From positions 1,178,001 through 1,242,000 of the forward strand of contig JAKUDP010000007.1 in NCBI GenBank assembly GCA_022570795.1: a stretch of DNA of 64,000 bases. The letters are read 5' to 3'. The translations under genes and the position numbers were made by a program. How positions within the stretch are numbered: the first letter of the stretch is position 1; each line of letters begins with the position of its first letter. Below, one piece after another: positions 1-10,661 of the stretch. This stretch comes from Sphaerulina vaccinii (lineage: Eukaryota; Ascomycota; Dothideomycetes; Mycosphaerellales; Mycosphaerellaceae). A model generated the notes under the pieces. The model saw only the letters and a program-made list of their open reading frames with translations. It had not been told where the DNA came from and made no database searches.

Positions 1-1350
1 GCGATAAAGGTCTTTGCGATCCTCTACCTCAACTACCAAATCGCCACAGCACTGCCAAGGCAGTATGTGGCTGTCACGACATGGGTCTTCAATATTGGAA
101 TACTCTTTGCCAATGAGCTTTGTCAAGGCTACAAGTTTGCGACCATCGCTGCTGTGACACTTCCTCCGACTGTCACAGGATCAGACCAGTCGTCGAAAGA
201 GAACTGGGGAACACAGCTTGACAGCTATGGAGGTCTCATCCCACGTTGGGAGATCCTCTTTAATATCACAGTCCTGCGACTCATCGCGTTCAACTTTGAT
301 CACTTGTGGATGCTAAATCGAAGAGCCAGCAGTCCCGTCGAGGTATGTCGCCCTCCTACTTTCCTTATGAACTTCGCCACTAATCACTCGCAGAAGAAAA
401 ACCTCGATCCCGCTGCACTCTCCGAACGAGAACGGACCTCCATCGGCGCCAGACCCTCCGATTTCACCTTCCGGAACTATCTCGCCTATGTTCTCTACTC
501 ACCCCTCTACCTCGCAGGTCCAATCATGAACTTCAACGACTACATCTCCCAATCGCGCTACCCAATGCCCACAACTTCCCGATCACGAATCATTCCCTAC
601 GCCATTCGCTTCATGCTCTGCCTACTATGCATGGAACTCGTTCTACACTACCTCTACGCAGTCGCAATCTCAAAAAGCGATCCGGACTGGAACATCTATT
701 CTCCTTTCCAATTGAGTATGTTGGGATACTTCAATCTGCACGTAATCTGGCTCAAACTGCTCCTACCTTGGCGTTTCTTCCGTCTCTGGTCTTTGATCGA
801 TGGAATTGACCCTCCCGAGAACATGGTGCGCTGTATGTCTGACAACTACTCCGCGTTGGCTTTCTGGAGAGGTTGGCATCGCAGTTTCAATCGTTTCGTT
901 GTACGATACATCTACATCCCACTTGGAGGCTCCGGCCAGGGCAAGGTCCGCGGCATACTCAACTTCCTTGCAGTCTTCACATTTGTGGCTCTTTGGCACG
1001 ACATTAACCTCAGACTGTTAATGTGGGGTTGGCTCATCACATTATTCGTTCTGCCGGAAGTGTTAGCTACGCTTGCTTTCCCTGCACGAAAATGGAAAGA
1101 TCGACCTACGGCATATCGCTGGCTTTGTGGATTAGGTGCTGTTGGGAACATCTTGATGATGATGGCCGCGAACCTCGTCGGCTTCGCAGTGGGTCTCGAT
1201 GGTTTGAAAGGTCTTGTTGACGGTATTGTTGGAAGTTGGGGCGGACGAGTCTTCTTACTGGGAGCAATGGCTACGTTGTTCGTCGGGGCTCAGGTCATGT
1301 TCGAAATAAGGGAGGCTGAGAAGAGGAGAGGAGTGAACATGAAGTGTTGA
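1..1350 (+). CDS. MBOAT-family O-acyltransferase, GUP1-like (5' partial)
   Basis: The reading frame is open from base 1, so the gene begins upstream of the window. An in-frame 51-bp intron (343-393; GTATGT donor, CTAATC branch region, CAG acceptor) splits it. The protein is multi-pass membrane. It has the MBOAT core: an FWRGWHRSFNR stretch, then PLGG, then the putative catalytic histidine in ALWHDI (about nt 985-1000). GUP1/HHAT-like MBOATs are ER membrane proteins; in yeast Gup1 remodels GPI-anchor lipids, which is the likely role here by family. The last residues (EKRRGVNMKC) are a basic cytosolic tail. The stop is TGA at 1348-1350. Family assignment is strong; the substrate is inferred. 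Confidence 0.9.
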   Translation, partial: AIKVFAILYLNYQIATALPRQYVAVTTWVFNIGILFANELCQGYKFATIAAVTLPPTVTGSDQSSKENWGTQLDSYGGLIPRWEILFNITVLRLIAFNFDHLWMLNRRASSPVEVCRPPTFLMNFATNHSQKKNLDPAALSERERTSIGARPSDFTFRNYLAYVLYSPLYLAGPIMNFNDYISQSRYPMPTTSRSRIIPYAIRFMLCLLCMELVLHYLYAVAISKSDPDWNIYSPFQLSMLGYFNLHVIWLKLLLPWRFFRLWSLIDGIDPPENMVRCMSDNYSALAFWRGWHRSFNRFVVRYIYIPLGGSGQGKVRGILNFLAVFTFVALWHDINLRLLMWGWLITLFVLPEVLATLAFPARKWKDRPTAYRWLCGLGAVGNILMMMAANLVGFAVGLDGLKGLVDGIVGSWGGRVFLLGAMATLFVGAQVMFEIREAEKRRGVNMKC

Positions 1351-2209
1351 GAATTGAGGCCGAAGTCGAGCACGCTGAGCTGACTGAGCAAACAGAGCAG
1401 AGCTCGACCTGTACAATATGCACCAATATACAAGTGGCAACCGAAGCCCACGACAAGCTATGGGCACCTTCATACGACACCATTCGGGTGCATCGAGCCC
1501 TAATGCTCTTCGGAATCTGCTGTGGTCATCACCGGGGTTTGACTTACTAAGCTCGAAGTCAATTGGCACTATACCGACAAGGTTTACCCAGCATGGCCTA
1601 GCGCACCTCGACTTGCGCATACTAACATTCACTAACGCGAGCATGTTTATCAGCTTTGCCTGCATGCATAACATTCTTGAAATCACGAGTCAAGGCTGGA
1701 CGTTCAGCTACCATGGTGTCGAACACCGGCGACGCGAATTCCTCATCTCTACAACATCAAGTCTCTAGAACATCAGTTGCCAAGACAGGATCATTGGCCG
1801 ACCACGAACAAGGTACTTGCCTTACGAATGCATCATATTCGGGCACCGAGCCTAACAAACATCCGCAGCATAATACACACCTCTAGCCTTGTCGAGAGAC
1901 ACGAATTGCCTCTCTTGCCCTACGTGTGACGGCAGCTCCGCACTGCAGCGAATACAGGCCACGAACAAGCCTCGTTTATACGGCAATGGCAATGGCAACG
2001 CAGCACCAACAATAAGCACGATATCGAAACAATAGCGTTCGAGCTGGAATCGGAGGACACCAAAGCACAGCTCGGAGCGGATCTTCAACAAAAGCCCGAA
2101 TACATCGAACATCAGCTTGATATCTATCTGTACACAGTCTACGACTCCCTGTATCGGAAACGACCTGGGCTCACTCTCATCCTCAACAAACGATCCACGA
2201 CACTCCACA
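1351..2209. other. intergenic, promoter side of the A-T-R reductase
   Basis: No convincing gene is seen. Short open frames here lack family motifs. The frame of the downstream reductase is open back to 2117, but only from a TTG codon, so this stretch is taken as 5' untranslated and promoter sequence. Confidence 0.5.
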
Positions 2210-5200
2210 ATGCTTTTCCCGTCAACGTCAGACCTCATGAATGGCAGAGAAGGCTGTCCATTCGGCAAGACACTCCTACCAACACTCATCGACACAATCT
2301 CAAAGAACGTCCCTAAACGACCTTTCGCTGAGATCTCCTGGGGCACAAACGGCGATCACAGATCTGTCAATGTCCGACAATTTGCCACCAGCATCGACAA
2401 AGCTGCTTGGTGGCTCACACAGAAGTATGGTAAAGGCGATGGAAATACTACTTATGTCGCCTATGCTGGACCGCAAGATCTGAGATATCTTATTCTACTG
2501 TTAGCCGGAGCGAAGAGTGGGAACATCATGTTCTTTCCCTCACCTCGAAACAGTACAGAGGCCAATGTGAGCTTGTTGGGGAAGTACAAATGCTCGAGGC
2601 TCATGCTACCATCGGGCCCAGTATTCCGCAATATGCTTACAGAAACGATCGAGGAATCGAAACTGGAAGTCACAGAAGTACCCGAGCTGGAATGGTTCCT
2701 CCCAACCATAACCGACTCAATACCACATTTTCCGTGGGACAGACCTTTCAAAACAGCAAAATACGAACCACTCCTTGGCGTCCATACCTCTGGCTCAACA
2801 GGTATTCCAAAGCCTATCATCCAAGTCCACGGCCTTCCCGCCTCAACAGATACCTGCAATGGTCTCCAACCTCCCATCACACGAAGCTACTTTCTCGGCA
2901 AAAGAATCCTCAACGGCTTTCCTCTCTTCCACATGGCAGGCATAGACGTCGCTAACTCCGCAATCACTTTCCCAACCACAATGATCTTTCCTCCAAGCCA
3001 TACACCACTGACAGCGGATGTTATCAGAGACATGATCCTCACGAAAAACATCCAAGTCGCCTTCCTACCACCTTTCTCCATCGTCGAACTCGTCTCCACG
3101 GACGAAGGACTTGCATGTATTGAGAAACTGGACTACCTATACACTGGCTCTGGAGCTCTACCTTCCGATATCATCAATCTTGTGAAAGATAAAACTCATC
3201 TGATAACAGACTATGGAGGCTCAGAAATCGGACTCGCACTTTCCGAAATGCCAGAAGCGGTAGATGCAGGGTACTTCAAGTTTAGCGATCTGTTTGGATA
3301 TGAGATGCGTTTATTCGCTCCCAATCTCTACGAACTCGTAATGATCAAGAAGAAAGAACTGGAAGATTATCAATACATCTTCATGATGTTTCCCAGTATC
3401 GACGAATGGAAGACGAATGATCTGTTTTCGAAACATCCGAGTAAGAAGGGGCTTTGGAAACATGAGGGCCGAGCAGATGATATTGTTGTCTTATCTACTG
3501 GAGAGAAATTCAATCCCACGACCCTCGAAGATGCGCTCAATGGACATTCTGAGGTGAGGACGGCGATTGTGGCTGGATATGGAAGATTCCAAGGCTTTTT
3601 GCTTGTTGAGCCTGCGAAATCCATCAAGATGGAAGTGGAGAAAGCGGAACTTGTCGAGAAGATTTGGCCTCTCATGGCCAGAGAGAATAGCAAAGGCTCG
3701 GCTGCGGGGAGAGTGTCAAGGGATATGGTGATTGTCGCTACTCCCGAGAAGCCTTTCCCGAGGACTGCAAAGGGTTCTGTGCAGAGAGCTGCTACTCTTG
3801 CCTTGTATAAGAACGAGACTGATAAGTTGTATGAGGGGTTGGAGGAAGAGGCCCTCGACATTCGTCGGGACTCGTTCGATCCGAACAGCAAAGACGATTT
3901 GACGGAGTTCTTCATCAAGACGATCTTCGACACCAGTGGACTACACGTCAAATCTCAGCAGAATCTCTTCGAAAGTGGCTTGGACTCCCTCGGTGTGCTT
4001 GCGCTCGTACGAGCAGCAAAGACAATTTCGAAAGCGGATCCAAGCAAAGCTACAGTCTCCGCAAAAGCAGTATACGACTGTGGATCTATCGAGAAACTCG
4101 TCCAATACATCACAACCGGCACCATCGACAGCGCAGCAGGCTCAGAAGCCGAAATGCAACGCCTCTACCAAAAATACACTACCAACCTCCCGACTCGCAC
4201 CCAGTCGAAGAAGCCTGAACCCATCGGAAACGGAAACAAAGTCGTCCTCCTAACAGGCTCTACAGGTTCCCTCGGAAGCTATATCCTGCACACCCTTCTC
4301 CTCGACCCCTCCGTCCAAGAAATCATCTGTCTAAACCGTACTTCCGACGCCCAAGACCGCCAACTTCTCTCCATGGCTTCCAAAGGCCTCTGTACCGACT
4401 TCAAATTGAAACCCACAACTTTCTACCAAGTCGACCTCCCTGCCCCAAATCTCGGTCTCCACTGTTCACAATACAAGCTCTTTTTACAGCGGGCGACGCA
4501 TATCATCCACAATGCCTGGCATATCGATTTCAATAAACCACTCTCCAACTTCGAGGTTCCTCACATTTCTGGAATTCGATCACTTATCGATTTCGCCTGC
4601 GCATCAACATATAATACGAAGATATGTTTCATATCTTCTTTCGGTTCCGTCATTGAAACATCTTCCTCCCCGTCAATCCCCGAATCCGTCGTAACAGAAT
4701 GGTCCTCTGCCGGTAAAATGGGTTATCCACAGTCGAAACTCATCGCTGAAAGAATCTTGGATACTGCTTCGACACATTGCGGGATAGAGACTACGCTTGT
4801 CAGAGTCGGACAAATCGCTGGTCCCTCTAGTTCTGGTAGTAGTGGATGTTGGCCAAAAATGGAGTGGTTACCTAGTCTTCTTACATCTTCGAAACACATC
4901 GGATGTCTGCCACAGGAACTGAGAAGTTTGAGTAACGTGGCTTGGATCCCTGTTGATGAGATGGCGAAGATTGTCGTTGAACTCGCCTCCAATGACGATG
5001 AAGGAGGAGGTGAAACGAAAGTATACAACGCTATCAACCCGGAAATTTCGACGTGGCAGGATTTGGTGCCAGCTCTTACGAAGAATATGGGTTTGGGAGA
5101 GAGTGTTCCGCTCCCTGAATGGATAAAAGCGATGTCCGAGGGGAGTGAGGATGCGGCTGTTAATCCTGCTTTGCGACTTCTAGATTTCTTCCAGGGCCTA

Positions 5201-5335
5201 TGCGATGAGCAAGTCTCGGGAGAGAAGCCTGTCGAGATGGAGGAGTCTATGAAGGTTTCCAGCACACTTCGAGGCTTGAAAGCTGTTGATGATCAGGCTA
5301 TGGAGCTTTGGGCGAGGCAATTGGGATTGATGTGA
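2210..5335 (+). CDS. adenylate-forming reductase (A-T-R, NRPS-like)
   Basis: Single exon, 1041 aa from the first in-frame ATG. Upstream codons in frame are open only to a TTG at 2117. Domain order is A-T-R with no condensation domain. The adenylation domain has the phosphate-binding HTSGSTG (192-198) and a C-terminal PRTAKGSVQR with the A10-type lysine. The thiolation domain has GLDSL with Ser593 as phosphopantetheine site. The reductase domain is an extended SDR with TGSTGSLG (682-689) and the catalytic YPQSK (Tyr839, Lys843). Such enzymes activate a carboxylic acid as AMP ester, load it as thioester and release it reductively, usually as aldehyde, with NADPH. It resembles the aminoadipate/aryl acid reductase group; the substrate cannot be read. 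It converges on the ThDP enzyme at 6147-8393, which could use an aldehyde product. Confidence 0.92.
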   Translation: MLFPSTSDLMNGREGCPFGKTLLPTLIDTISKNVPKRPFAEISWGTNGDHRSVNVRQFATSIDKAAWWLTQKYGKGDGNTTYVAYAGPQDLRYLILLLAGAKSGNIMFFPSPRNSTEANVSLLGKYKCSRLMLPSGPVFRNMLTETIEESKLEVTEVPELEWFLPTITDSIPHFPWDRPFKTAKYEPLLGVHTSGSTGIPKPIIQVHGLPASTDTCNGLQPPITRSYFLGKRILNGFPLFHMAGIDVANSAITFPTTMIFPPSHTPLTADVIRDMILTKNIQVAFLPPFSIVELVSTDEGLACIEKLDYLYTGSGALPSDIINLVKDKTHLITDYGGSEIGLALSEMPEAVDAGYFKFSDLFGYEMRLFAPNLYELVMIKKKELEDYQYIFMMFPSIDEWKTNDLFSKHPSKKGLWKHEGRADDIVVLSTGEKFNPTTLEDALNGHSEVRTAIVAGYGRFQGFLLVEPAKSIKMEVEKAELVEKIWPLMARENSKGSAAGRVSRDMVIVATPEKPFPRTAKGSVQRAATLALYKNETDKLYEGLEEEALDIRRDSFDPNSKDDLTEFFIKTIFDTSGLHVKSQQNLFESGLDSLGVLALVRAAKTISKADPSKATVSAKAVYDCGSIEKLVQYITTGTIDSAAGSEAEMQRLYQKYTTNLPTRTQSKKPEPIGNGNKVVLLTGSTGSLGSYILHTLLLDPSVQEIICLNRTSDAQDRQLLSMASKGLCTDFKLKPTTFYQVDLPAPNLGLHCSQYKLFLQRATHIIHNAWHIDFNKPLSNFEVPHISGIRSLIDFACASTYNTKICFISSFGSVIETSSSPSIPESVVTEWSSAGKMGYPQSKLIAERILDTASTHCGIETTLVRVGQIAGPSSSGSSGCWPKMEWLPSLLTSSKHIGCLPQELRSLSNVAWIPVDEMAKIVVELASNDDEGGGETKVYNAINPEISTWQDLVPALTKNMGLGESVPLPEWIKAMSEGSEDAAVNPALRLLDFFQGLCDEQVSGEKPVEMEESMKVSSTLRGLKAVDDQAMELWARQLGLM

Positions 5336-6146
5336 TCGAGCGTCACCAAGGCAAATGGGGTTTGAGATATTTCCGAAAAGCAAAACATACACTTGGTGCT
5401 TCTAAAGCAAAACAATCGGCCTGGCTCGGCTGGGACTCCTAAGCTCCTAGCTAGAGCATCTCGTACTAGATCTGCAATGCATTCACTGACCAAGCGTTAG
5501 CTATGCTAATGACTTACTGGCCATACCACTAGACCATAGACGACTGTTGAGGCAAACAGAAATAGACTGCTATATAAACGCTACCCCAGAGATTCTCTTC
5601 TGCCAAAAGTAAAGCGGATATTGCAACAAAAGGTCGACAATAGGGCAAAACAATCGCTAGTTAGTCATGGCGACCTACCCCGAAAGACCTATAAGGCATA
5701 TGGTCTTAGTGAGTCTCACTGAGAGCCGTTCATCGCAGCATCGGCTATGCCGACGACTTACTGGCCATACCACTAGACCATAGACGACTGTTAATGAAAC
5801 AAGACAATTGCTGGACGTCGATGAACCTTAACCTGGGAGACGACACAACTCCACCTTTGGCTAGGAATTTCACCATCAGCAGGTATCTCGTCTTCGGCAC
5901 GATAGAATCGGTTGTGCGCGATCAGGGCACTAAAGGGTATATAGGGTAAGTGAAAGCAGCAGCCTCCACGCTCAACAAAAATCCGTAGCTCGTTTTATGG
6001 ATTTTCCCAATATCGTGGTTTTGAGCTAGCGGCGGCTGTTGCCGTGGCTTACCGTGCCAATGAGAGTGTCCGGATGGAAGTGAACTCAACCCCGACTTTC
6101 CCCGATTGAACCTGTCCTTGTTCGCCTGTGGTTTTGAGAGCTTCGC
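5336..6146. other. convergent intergenic region
   Basis: The 3' ends of the reductase and the ThDP enzyme face each other here. Apart from the duplication described at 5407-5792, no gene or RNA is recognised. Confidence 0.5.
5407..5792. repeat. diverged direct duplication with a 38-bp identical core
   Basis: Two copies lie head to tail, about 5407-5548 and 5645-5792. Each begins with GCAAAACAATCG and ends with the same 38-bp segment (5511-5548 and 5755-5792, starting GACTTACTGGCC and ending CGACTGTT). The middle is only loosely alike, with a shared GCTATGC just before the core. It could be a decayed tandem duplication or two relics of a short mobile element. No ORF or terminal inverted repeats were seen. 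Confidence 0.7.
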
Positions 6147-8393
6147 TCACGCTCCGTTTGTCGCTCCGTGATCCTTATAGAATGGTCGTGGCACATTATC
6201 GTAGTATGGCACCACGATGACCTGTATCCACAGACATTAACACCCGCAGCACGGTCTCCACACTCTGAATACTCACATTTGGATCATCCGTCGCCCCAAC
6301 CATAGACAACGTCGCAGGACTCGTCGGTTTCACGCTCACAATCATATTCAATAACGCCGGTCCCGCCGTACTCAACTTCTTGATCGCAGGTCCAACTTCT
6401 TCATATTTTGTAACTTTCACTCCAGCACAATTAAACCCTTGTGCAACGACTTCATAGGCACAAGCTTTACTGAGTTGGACAGCTGGTCTCGAAGGCGTGG
6501 TTTTAGCGTAAAGTAGGTCTTGGCCATTGATACTCATGCCCCAGACGTAGTTGTTTCCGATTATTGTTAGGATGTTCAGTTGATGGCGGGCGATTGTGTC
6601 GAGTTCTTGGATGTGGAAACCTGCTGAGCCGTCGCCGTGGCAGTTTACTACTAGTCTGAACAATCTTCGTCAGTCGAAAAGCACTTGTCAGAGGGACCTG
6701 CACATGCCTTGTTGGATCTGCCACTGCTGCTCCGATTGAATAGCCCCATCCATTGCCGAGGAAGCCTAAGTAGCCTGTTGAGTTCATGATTACATGTGGC
6801 TTTGACAATTCGGCTGTCATGGCTGCCCATTGGCCTGCTTCGCCTCCGTCGAACATGATGATGGAGTCGGATGGCAGGTTCTTGAAGACTTCGCTATATG
6901 CGTGGTAGGGCTGTGTTGTGTCAGTGTGATATCCTCAAGTCAAGCGGTATCACTTACATGAATCTGGCCATCCGGCATGACTTTCTCATCCTTCTCATAC
7001 GGCAAAGCAGAGTGATTCAGTGCGTAGCACTTCTTAAGCCAATCTGCATTCCTGTTGAAGCCAGCTCCATCGACTTTGGACAGGAATGCTTCGCAGAACA
7101 ACCCTACATCAGCAACGATGGCGATATCGACTGCATGAGATTTGCCAATCTCGCTGCCATCTAGATCGACCTGTGCTAGAGTGATGTCGTTGGGTATGAC
7201 GGCACCACTACGACCTGCCAGTAGAAAGCCAGTCCGAGCTGCGAGAAGAATTACAAAGTCTGCATGTTCTTGTCCGGCAAGGGCAGCGAGGCTAGTAGCT
7301 GGACCGCATCGGAATTCGTGTTCGTGTGGGATGGGGGTGCTGAGTTTGTTGGCTGTTCGTGATCAGTACTGCCTCGTCTCATTTCGTGAAGCCCAAGATA
7401 TCACTCACAGTAGAAGACGGGTGTGTTCGTGGTCTCTGCAAGCTTCTGCAACAGTGGACCTATTGCTTTCACTCCAGTGCCATTGATAATGACAGGCCTC
7501 TTGGCAGCTTTCCATTCTCCAGCCAGTTTCTCCAGTGCAGCAGGATCTGGTGCTGGTCCGAAAGCAGGAGGCACGTCGACAGCGCCAAATGCAATGCGAT
7601 GTAATTGTGGAGGCGAGAACAAGACATCAATCGGAAAGTCGATCAAGACAGGACCTTTGATGCCTGTGTCTAGTGTGAGCCATTGCAATCAGTATCATGT
7701 TCTCCGTAGGTCATCGACGTGGTAAAGTTACACACTTGCGGATCGAAATGCATATGCAACGATCCTCGGAATCTCTTCCACGTTAGTGACTCGATGAGCG
7801 AACTTCGTGATCGGCTTTGCTACAACGACCTGACTTGTTCTTAGCACTGCTTTGAATCATAACAGCACGCTCTCTCGCGCAACCCACCTGATCATGAAAG
7901 CCTTGAAGTGCATTGGTTTCGGCATCCTGCAGCGGAGGGCTTGAAGTAATGCAGAAGATAGGAGAACGATCAGCAAAAGCTGTTGCCAGACCTGGTAGAC
8001 CATTGCAGAATCTGTTACACTGATCAGCTTTTGATGAAAGTTTCAGTACTCGTGCTTCTGCTACTGTACCCGCTATTTGCAGTAACGAAGCACACTCCAA
8101 CTTTCCCTGCAATCTTCGCATAGCCTTCGGCGGCCTGGACTGCTGTAGTTTCATGCCTTGTGTCTATCAGACGGATGCCTGCATCAACGGCACCAACTAG
8201 AAACGCGTCCAGATGTCTGCAGTGATAGTCGTGTACGTCAGCAAGTCCTATGATATATAGCTCGTGGGACGCGTTCGTACCCGCCGTGTAAGCCGAAAGC
8301 AACATCAACACCTAAGTTTCGTAGGCTTTGTGCCAATACATCTCCCCCAAGTATCTCTCTGTTCGCTGGCTTCTGGAGCTTGAATGGTGCCAT
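6147..8393 (-). CDS. ThDP-dependent enzyme, benzaldehyde lyase/acetolactate synthase-like
   Basis: Nine exons encode 594 aa. Introns: 8217-8280, 8012-8069, 7830-7887, 7664-7735, 7353-7408, 6911-6957, 6656-6707 (GC-AG) and 6222-6276. The last intron must be removed to reach VIVVPYYDNVPRPFYK and the TGA at 6147-6149; reading through stops early at 6196. The N-terminal pyrimidine-binding domain has GLHGGH and DTRHE, whose Glu should activate ThDP, then ETN and the PITKFAHRV segment. A central domain follows (GPVLIDFPIDV). The C-terminal pyrophosphate domain has the GDG...NN motif (GDGSAGFHIQELD to GNNYVW). The His in the GLHG loop and the overall motif order recall bacterial benzaldehyde lyase, which joins or splits aldehydes and acyloins. 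Acetolactate synthase or 2-hydroxyacyl-CoA lyase activity is possible; no PTS1 signal is present. Confidence 0.88.
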
Positions 8394-9383
8394 GTTGTCT
8401 TGAGTAAGTGTTGTTGTGATTGGCGTGCCTTAACTTAACTGATATGTGTGAAGTAGATCACCAGATCAACAGAGCTTTTGTGTGTTGTTAGTAACAGTAT
8501 CGTTAGTCATGCTTCATCCTCTTCGCATTAGCCCGAGGATAAGTAGCTCCACTCTTGGCTCCCCTCTTCTCAGCGGGGATCTTTGAACATTGTTCGATAT
8601 TACCACGTTTTGCCTAGAGTCGATGCCGGCATATGCGGCATATGGTCAGCATATCTGCCATATAGCAGGTTTTGCCGAGTGTCCTTGCTGTGGCTTAATC
8701 TCGAGTCGCACAGAACATGTCGAGCCTTTCAACCCGACCAAGACATCGATCGATGCAACAAGTGCTTTCGTGCAGACTCGTGATACAACATGGAGCTATA
8801 CAATCATGGTGATCGTAGCGCATCGATCGTACAGATGGCGAACTTGGACTGAGTGCATGTATGTATTCATGCTTCGCGCCTCGGCAGCTTGTTCTTAGTC
8901 ATGTGTGGCTTCTGCCGTGTTGCATTATAACGTCCGATGTCATGCGTGACGGTGTTGCACTCTCTGAAGAGACTACGCGCATGCAATTCTGAAGACTCCA
9001 AGAGGGCCTGTGGTCGATCATGAAGCTGTAGCTGCTAATCAATGCAGCCTTGAGTCGAGCCTTGCAGCCACCTCATCTGGCCAGCTAGATCCGCACTCAA
9101 ACCTTCACCCTGCATTGAGGACACTGCCGACAGAGTGACGCTTCCGGCCACCTGCGAGATCATTCTCGCCCTTTGCGTAGCTTTCCCTGCTCTTCACGTC
9201 TCCAGCTTATCTCCGCAGCCTTGTGACTTATTGCAGGTGCTGGAGAGCAGTGCAAAGCAGCTCGGTTGCTGCTACGATGTGTGAAACTCGGCGTGAATGT
9301 GCAACTCGTCAACAAGCAATGTCTTCGCCTGATTGTCCTCATGTCCATGCCGATGTGCTCACCTTTTAGGACCAAAATATTCA
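8394..9383. other. intergenic, promoter of the ThDP gene
   Basis: No supported gene. Open frames at 8583-8898 (+) and 9160-9384 (-) show no family motif. A short stretch near 8622-8665 repeats the hexamer-like CATATG/CATATC several times. Confidence 0.45.
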
Positions 9384-10661
9384 TCAGATCATGTTTCGGT
9401 GTTCGTAGACATGTTCGAGCTTAAGCTGCAATCCATCTTTGCCATAAGCCTGAATGATCTCTCTCTCGATGTCGGGATAGAATTGGCGATCGTCGATGTC
9501 TCGTAAAGTCAACTTGCGAAGAGTCTTGCTGCGACTTGCAACGAAGTCTAACAGCGTATCTCGCCCAATTCCATGTCCTTCGAGCTCTAGATCGCGGATC
9601 TTGGACAGCGGTCTTGGCATATCCTCGAATGTGCCCTGGGCGAGCATATGGAAGCTCGTGGAGTCCAATCGTCGGCTGCTGAGGTTCCGAAGGGTTCTTA
9701 ATCGTAGGCTTCTGAGTCGGCTGGCTTGCGCCATCGTCCACATGAGTAGTCTAGTGTGGGACCTGATACGTTGCTGTGCTGCTTCTTCCGTCTCTGTTGA
9801 GTAAGCAATGTCGCTTCCTTGAATGACGAGGTCAAGGCGAAGCAGATGGCGGAAAGGCATGAGCACATCATCAAACGCAGCATCCAGACTGAACAAGTAC
9901 AGCGGCTGATCTTCGATGCCCAGAGCCAATGTTTTCATCTTATACCCGGTGTCCTTGATGGCTGAGAGCACCATCTCATGAGCTATGTTTTCGATTTCCT
10001 GGTGGGCGCGGGGGAAGCAGTCCTGGTATCCGAGTCGGCGTCGAAGCTTCTGCGCGCCCCATGCGTGCACATGTCTGCGAGATGGTCTTCGCTGACCAGC
10101 AAACCAGGCGAAATCACCCTTAGTCAATGGCAAGTAGGTTCCTCCAACCTCAATTGAGGGACAAAATCGTCCATTGTTGAAAGCCACCAGCGATCGAAGA
10201 GCAACGTGAAGAGCTTCGAGAGCTGGGCCCTGCATGAACTTTACTTGCTCGTCCACGGCAGCATGGTATGCGCGCTGTCTGTCCCGTTGCTGCGCTCGCT
10301 GCTCTCTTGTACGAGGCTTGATTTTTCTGTATTCGTACCTGCCACTGTTGCTTGAGTCATATGGCACCTCATACTTCAGACGTGCTGTGTCAAACTTGAT
10401 TTGTAGCACGTGCTGGCTGTAGACAGGATGCTGGCATATATTGACCAGGTTAAGCATACTGGCCTCATCTCGGATCAAGACGTCCAGCTTCCAGAAGCAG
10501 CGGCGGCCGACTTGCTTCGCCAGACATACGGCGAGATCCTTTGAGGCGGCTCTCAGGCTCAATAAGTCGCGACAAGGGATGCACTCAGCCACCCGCAGTA
10601 GGAGTTCGATCGGAAGCTCGAGAAGTGGCGAGGCTTGCCGCCTTTGTGTCGAGAGCGCCAT
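9384..10661 (-). CDS. F-box domain protein
   Basis: A single exon of 425 aa with an ATG start at 10661. The N-terminus (SPLLELPIELLLRVAECIPCRDLLSLRAASKDL, residues about 10-45) fits an F-box, which binds Skp1 in SCF ubiquitin ligases. The rest is leucine-rich with regularly spaced LRSLRLRTL/LRKLTLRD segments near the C-terminus, as in fungal F-box proteins that use irregular LRRs for substrate binding. A basic Arg/Gln-rich patch (about 115-130) is unusual. The target is unknown. Confidence 0.75.
   Translation of the reverse strand: MALSTQRRQASPLLELPIELLLRVAECIPCRDLLSLRAASKDLAVCLAKQVGRRCFWKLDVLIRDEASMLNLVNICQHPVYSQHVLQIKFDTARLKYEVPYDSSNSGRYEYRKIKPRTREQRAQQRDRQRAYHAAVDEQVKFMQGPALEALHVALRSLVAFNNGRFCPSIEVGGTYLPLTKGDFAWFAGQRRPSRRHVHAWGAQKLRRRLGYQDCFPRAHQEIENIAHEMVLSAIKDTGYKMKTLALGIEDQPLYLFSLDAAFDDVLMPFRHLLRLDLVIQGSDIAYSTETEEAAQQRIRSHTRLLMWTMAQASRLRSLRLRTLRNLSSRRLDSTSFHMLAQGTFEDMPRPLSKIRDLELEGHGIGRDTLLDFVASRSKTLRKLTLRDIDDRQFYPDIEREIIQAYGKDGLQLKLEHVYEHRNMI

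Noticed and set aside
1255..1686. 143-codon reverse ORF over the GUP1-like 3' end
   Set aside because: Partly antisense to the MBOAT gene and without motif.
6196..6276. Early stop ending the ThDP enzyme at 6196
   Set aside because: A GTGAGT donor and TACAG acceptor (6222-6276) restore a family-typical C-terminus ending at 6147, so the early stop lies in the frame only if the intron is kept.
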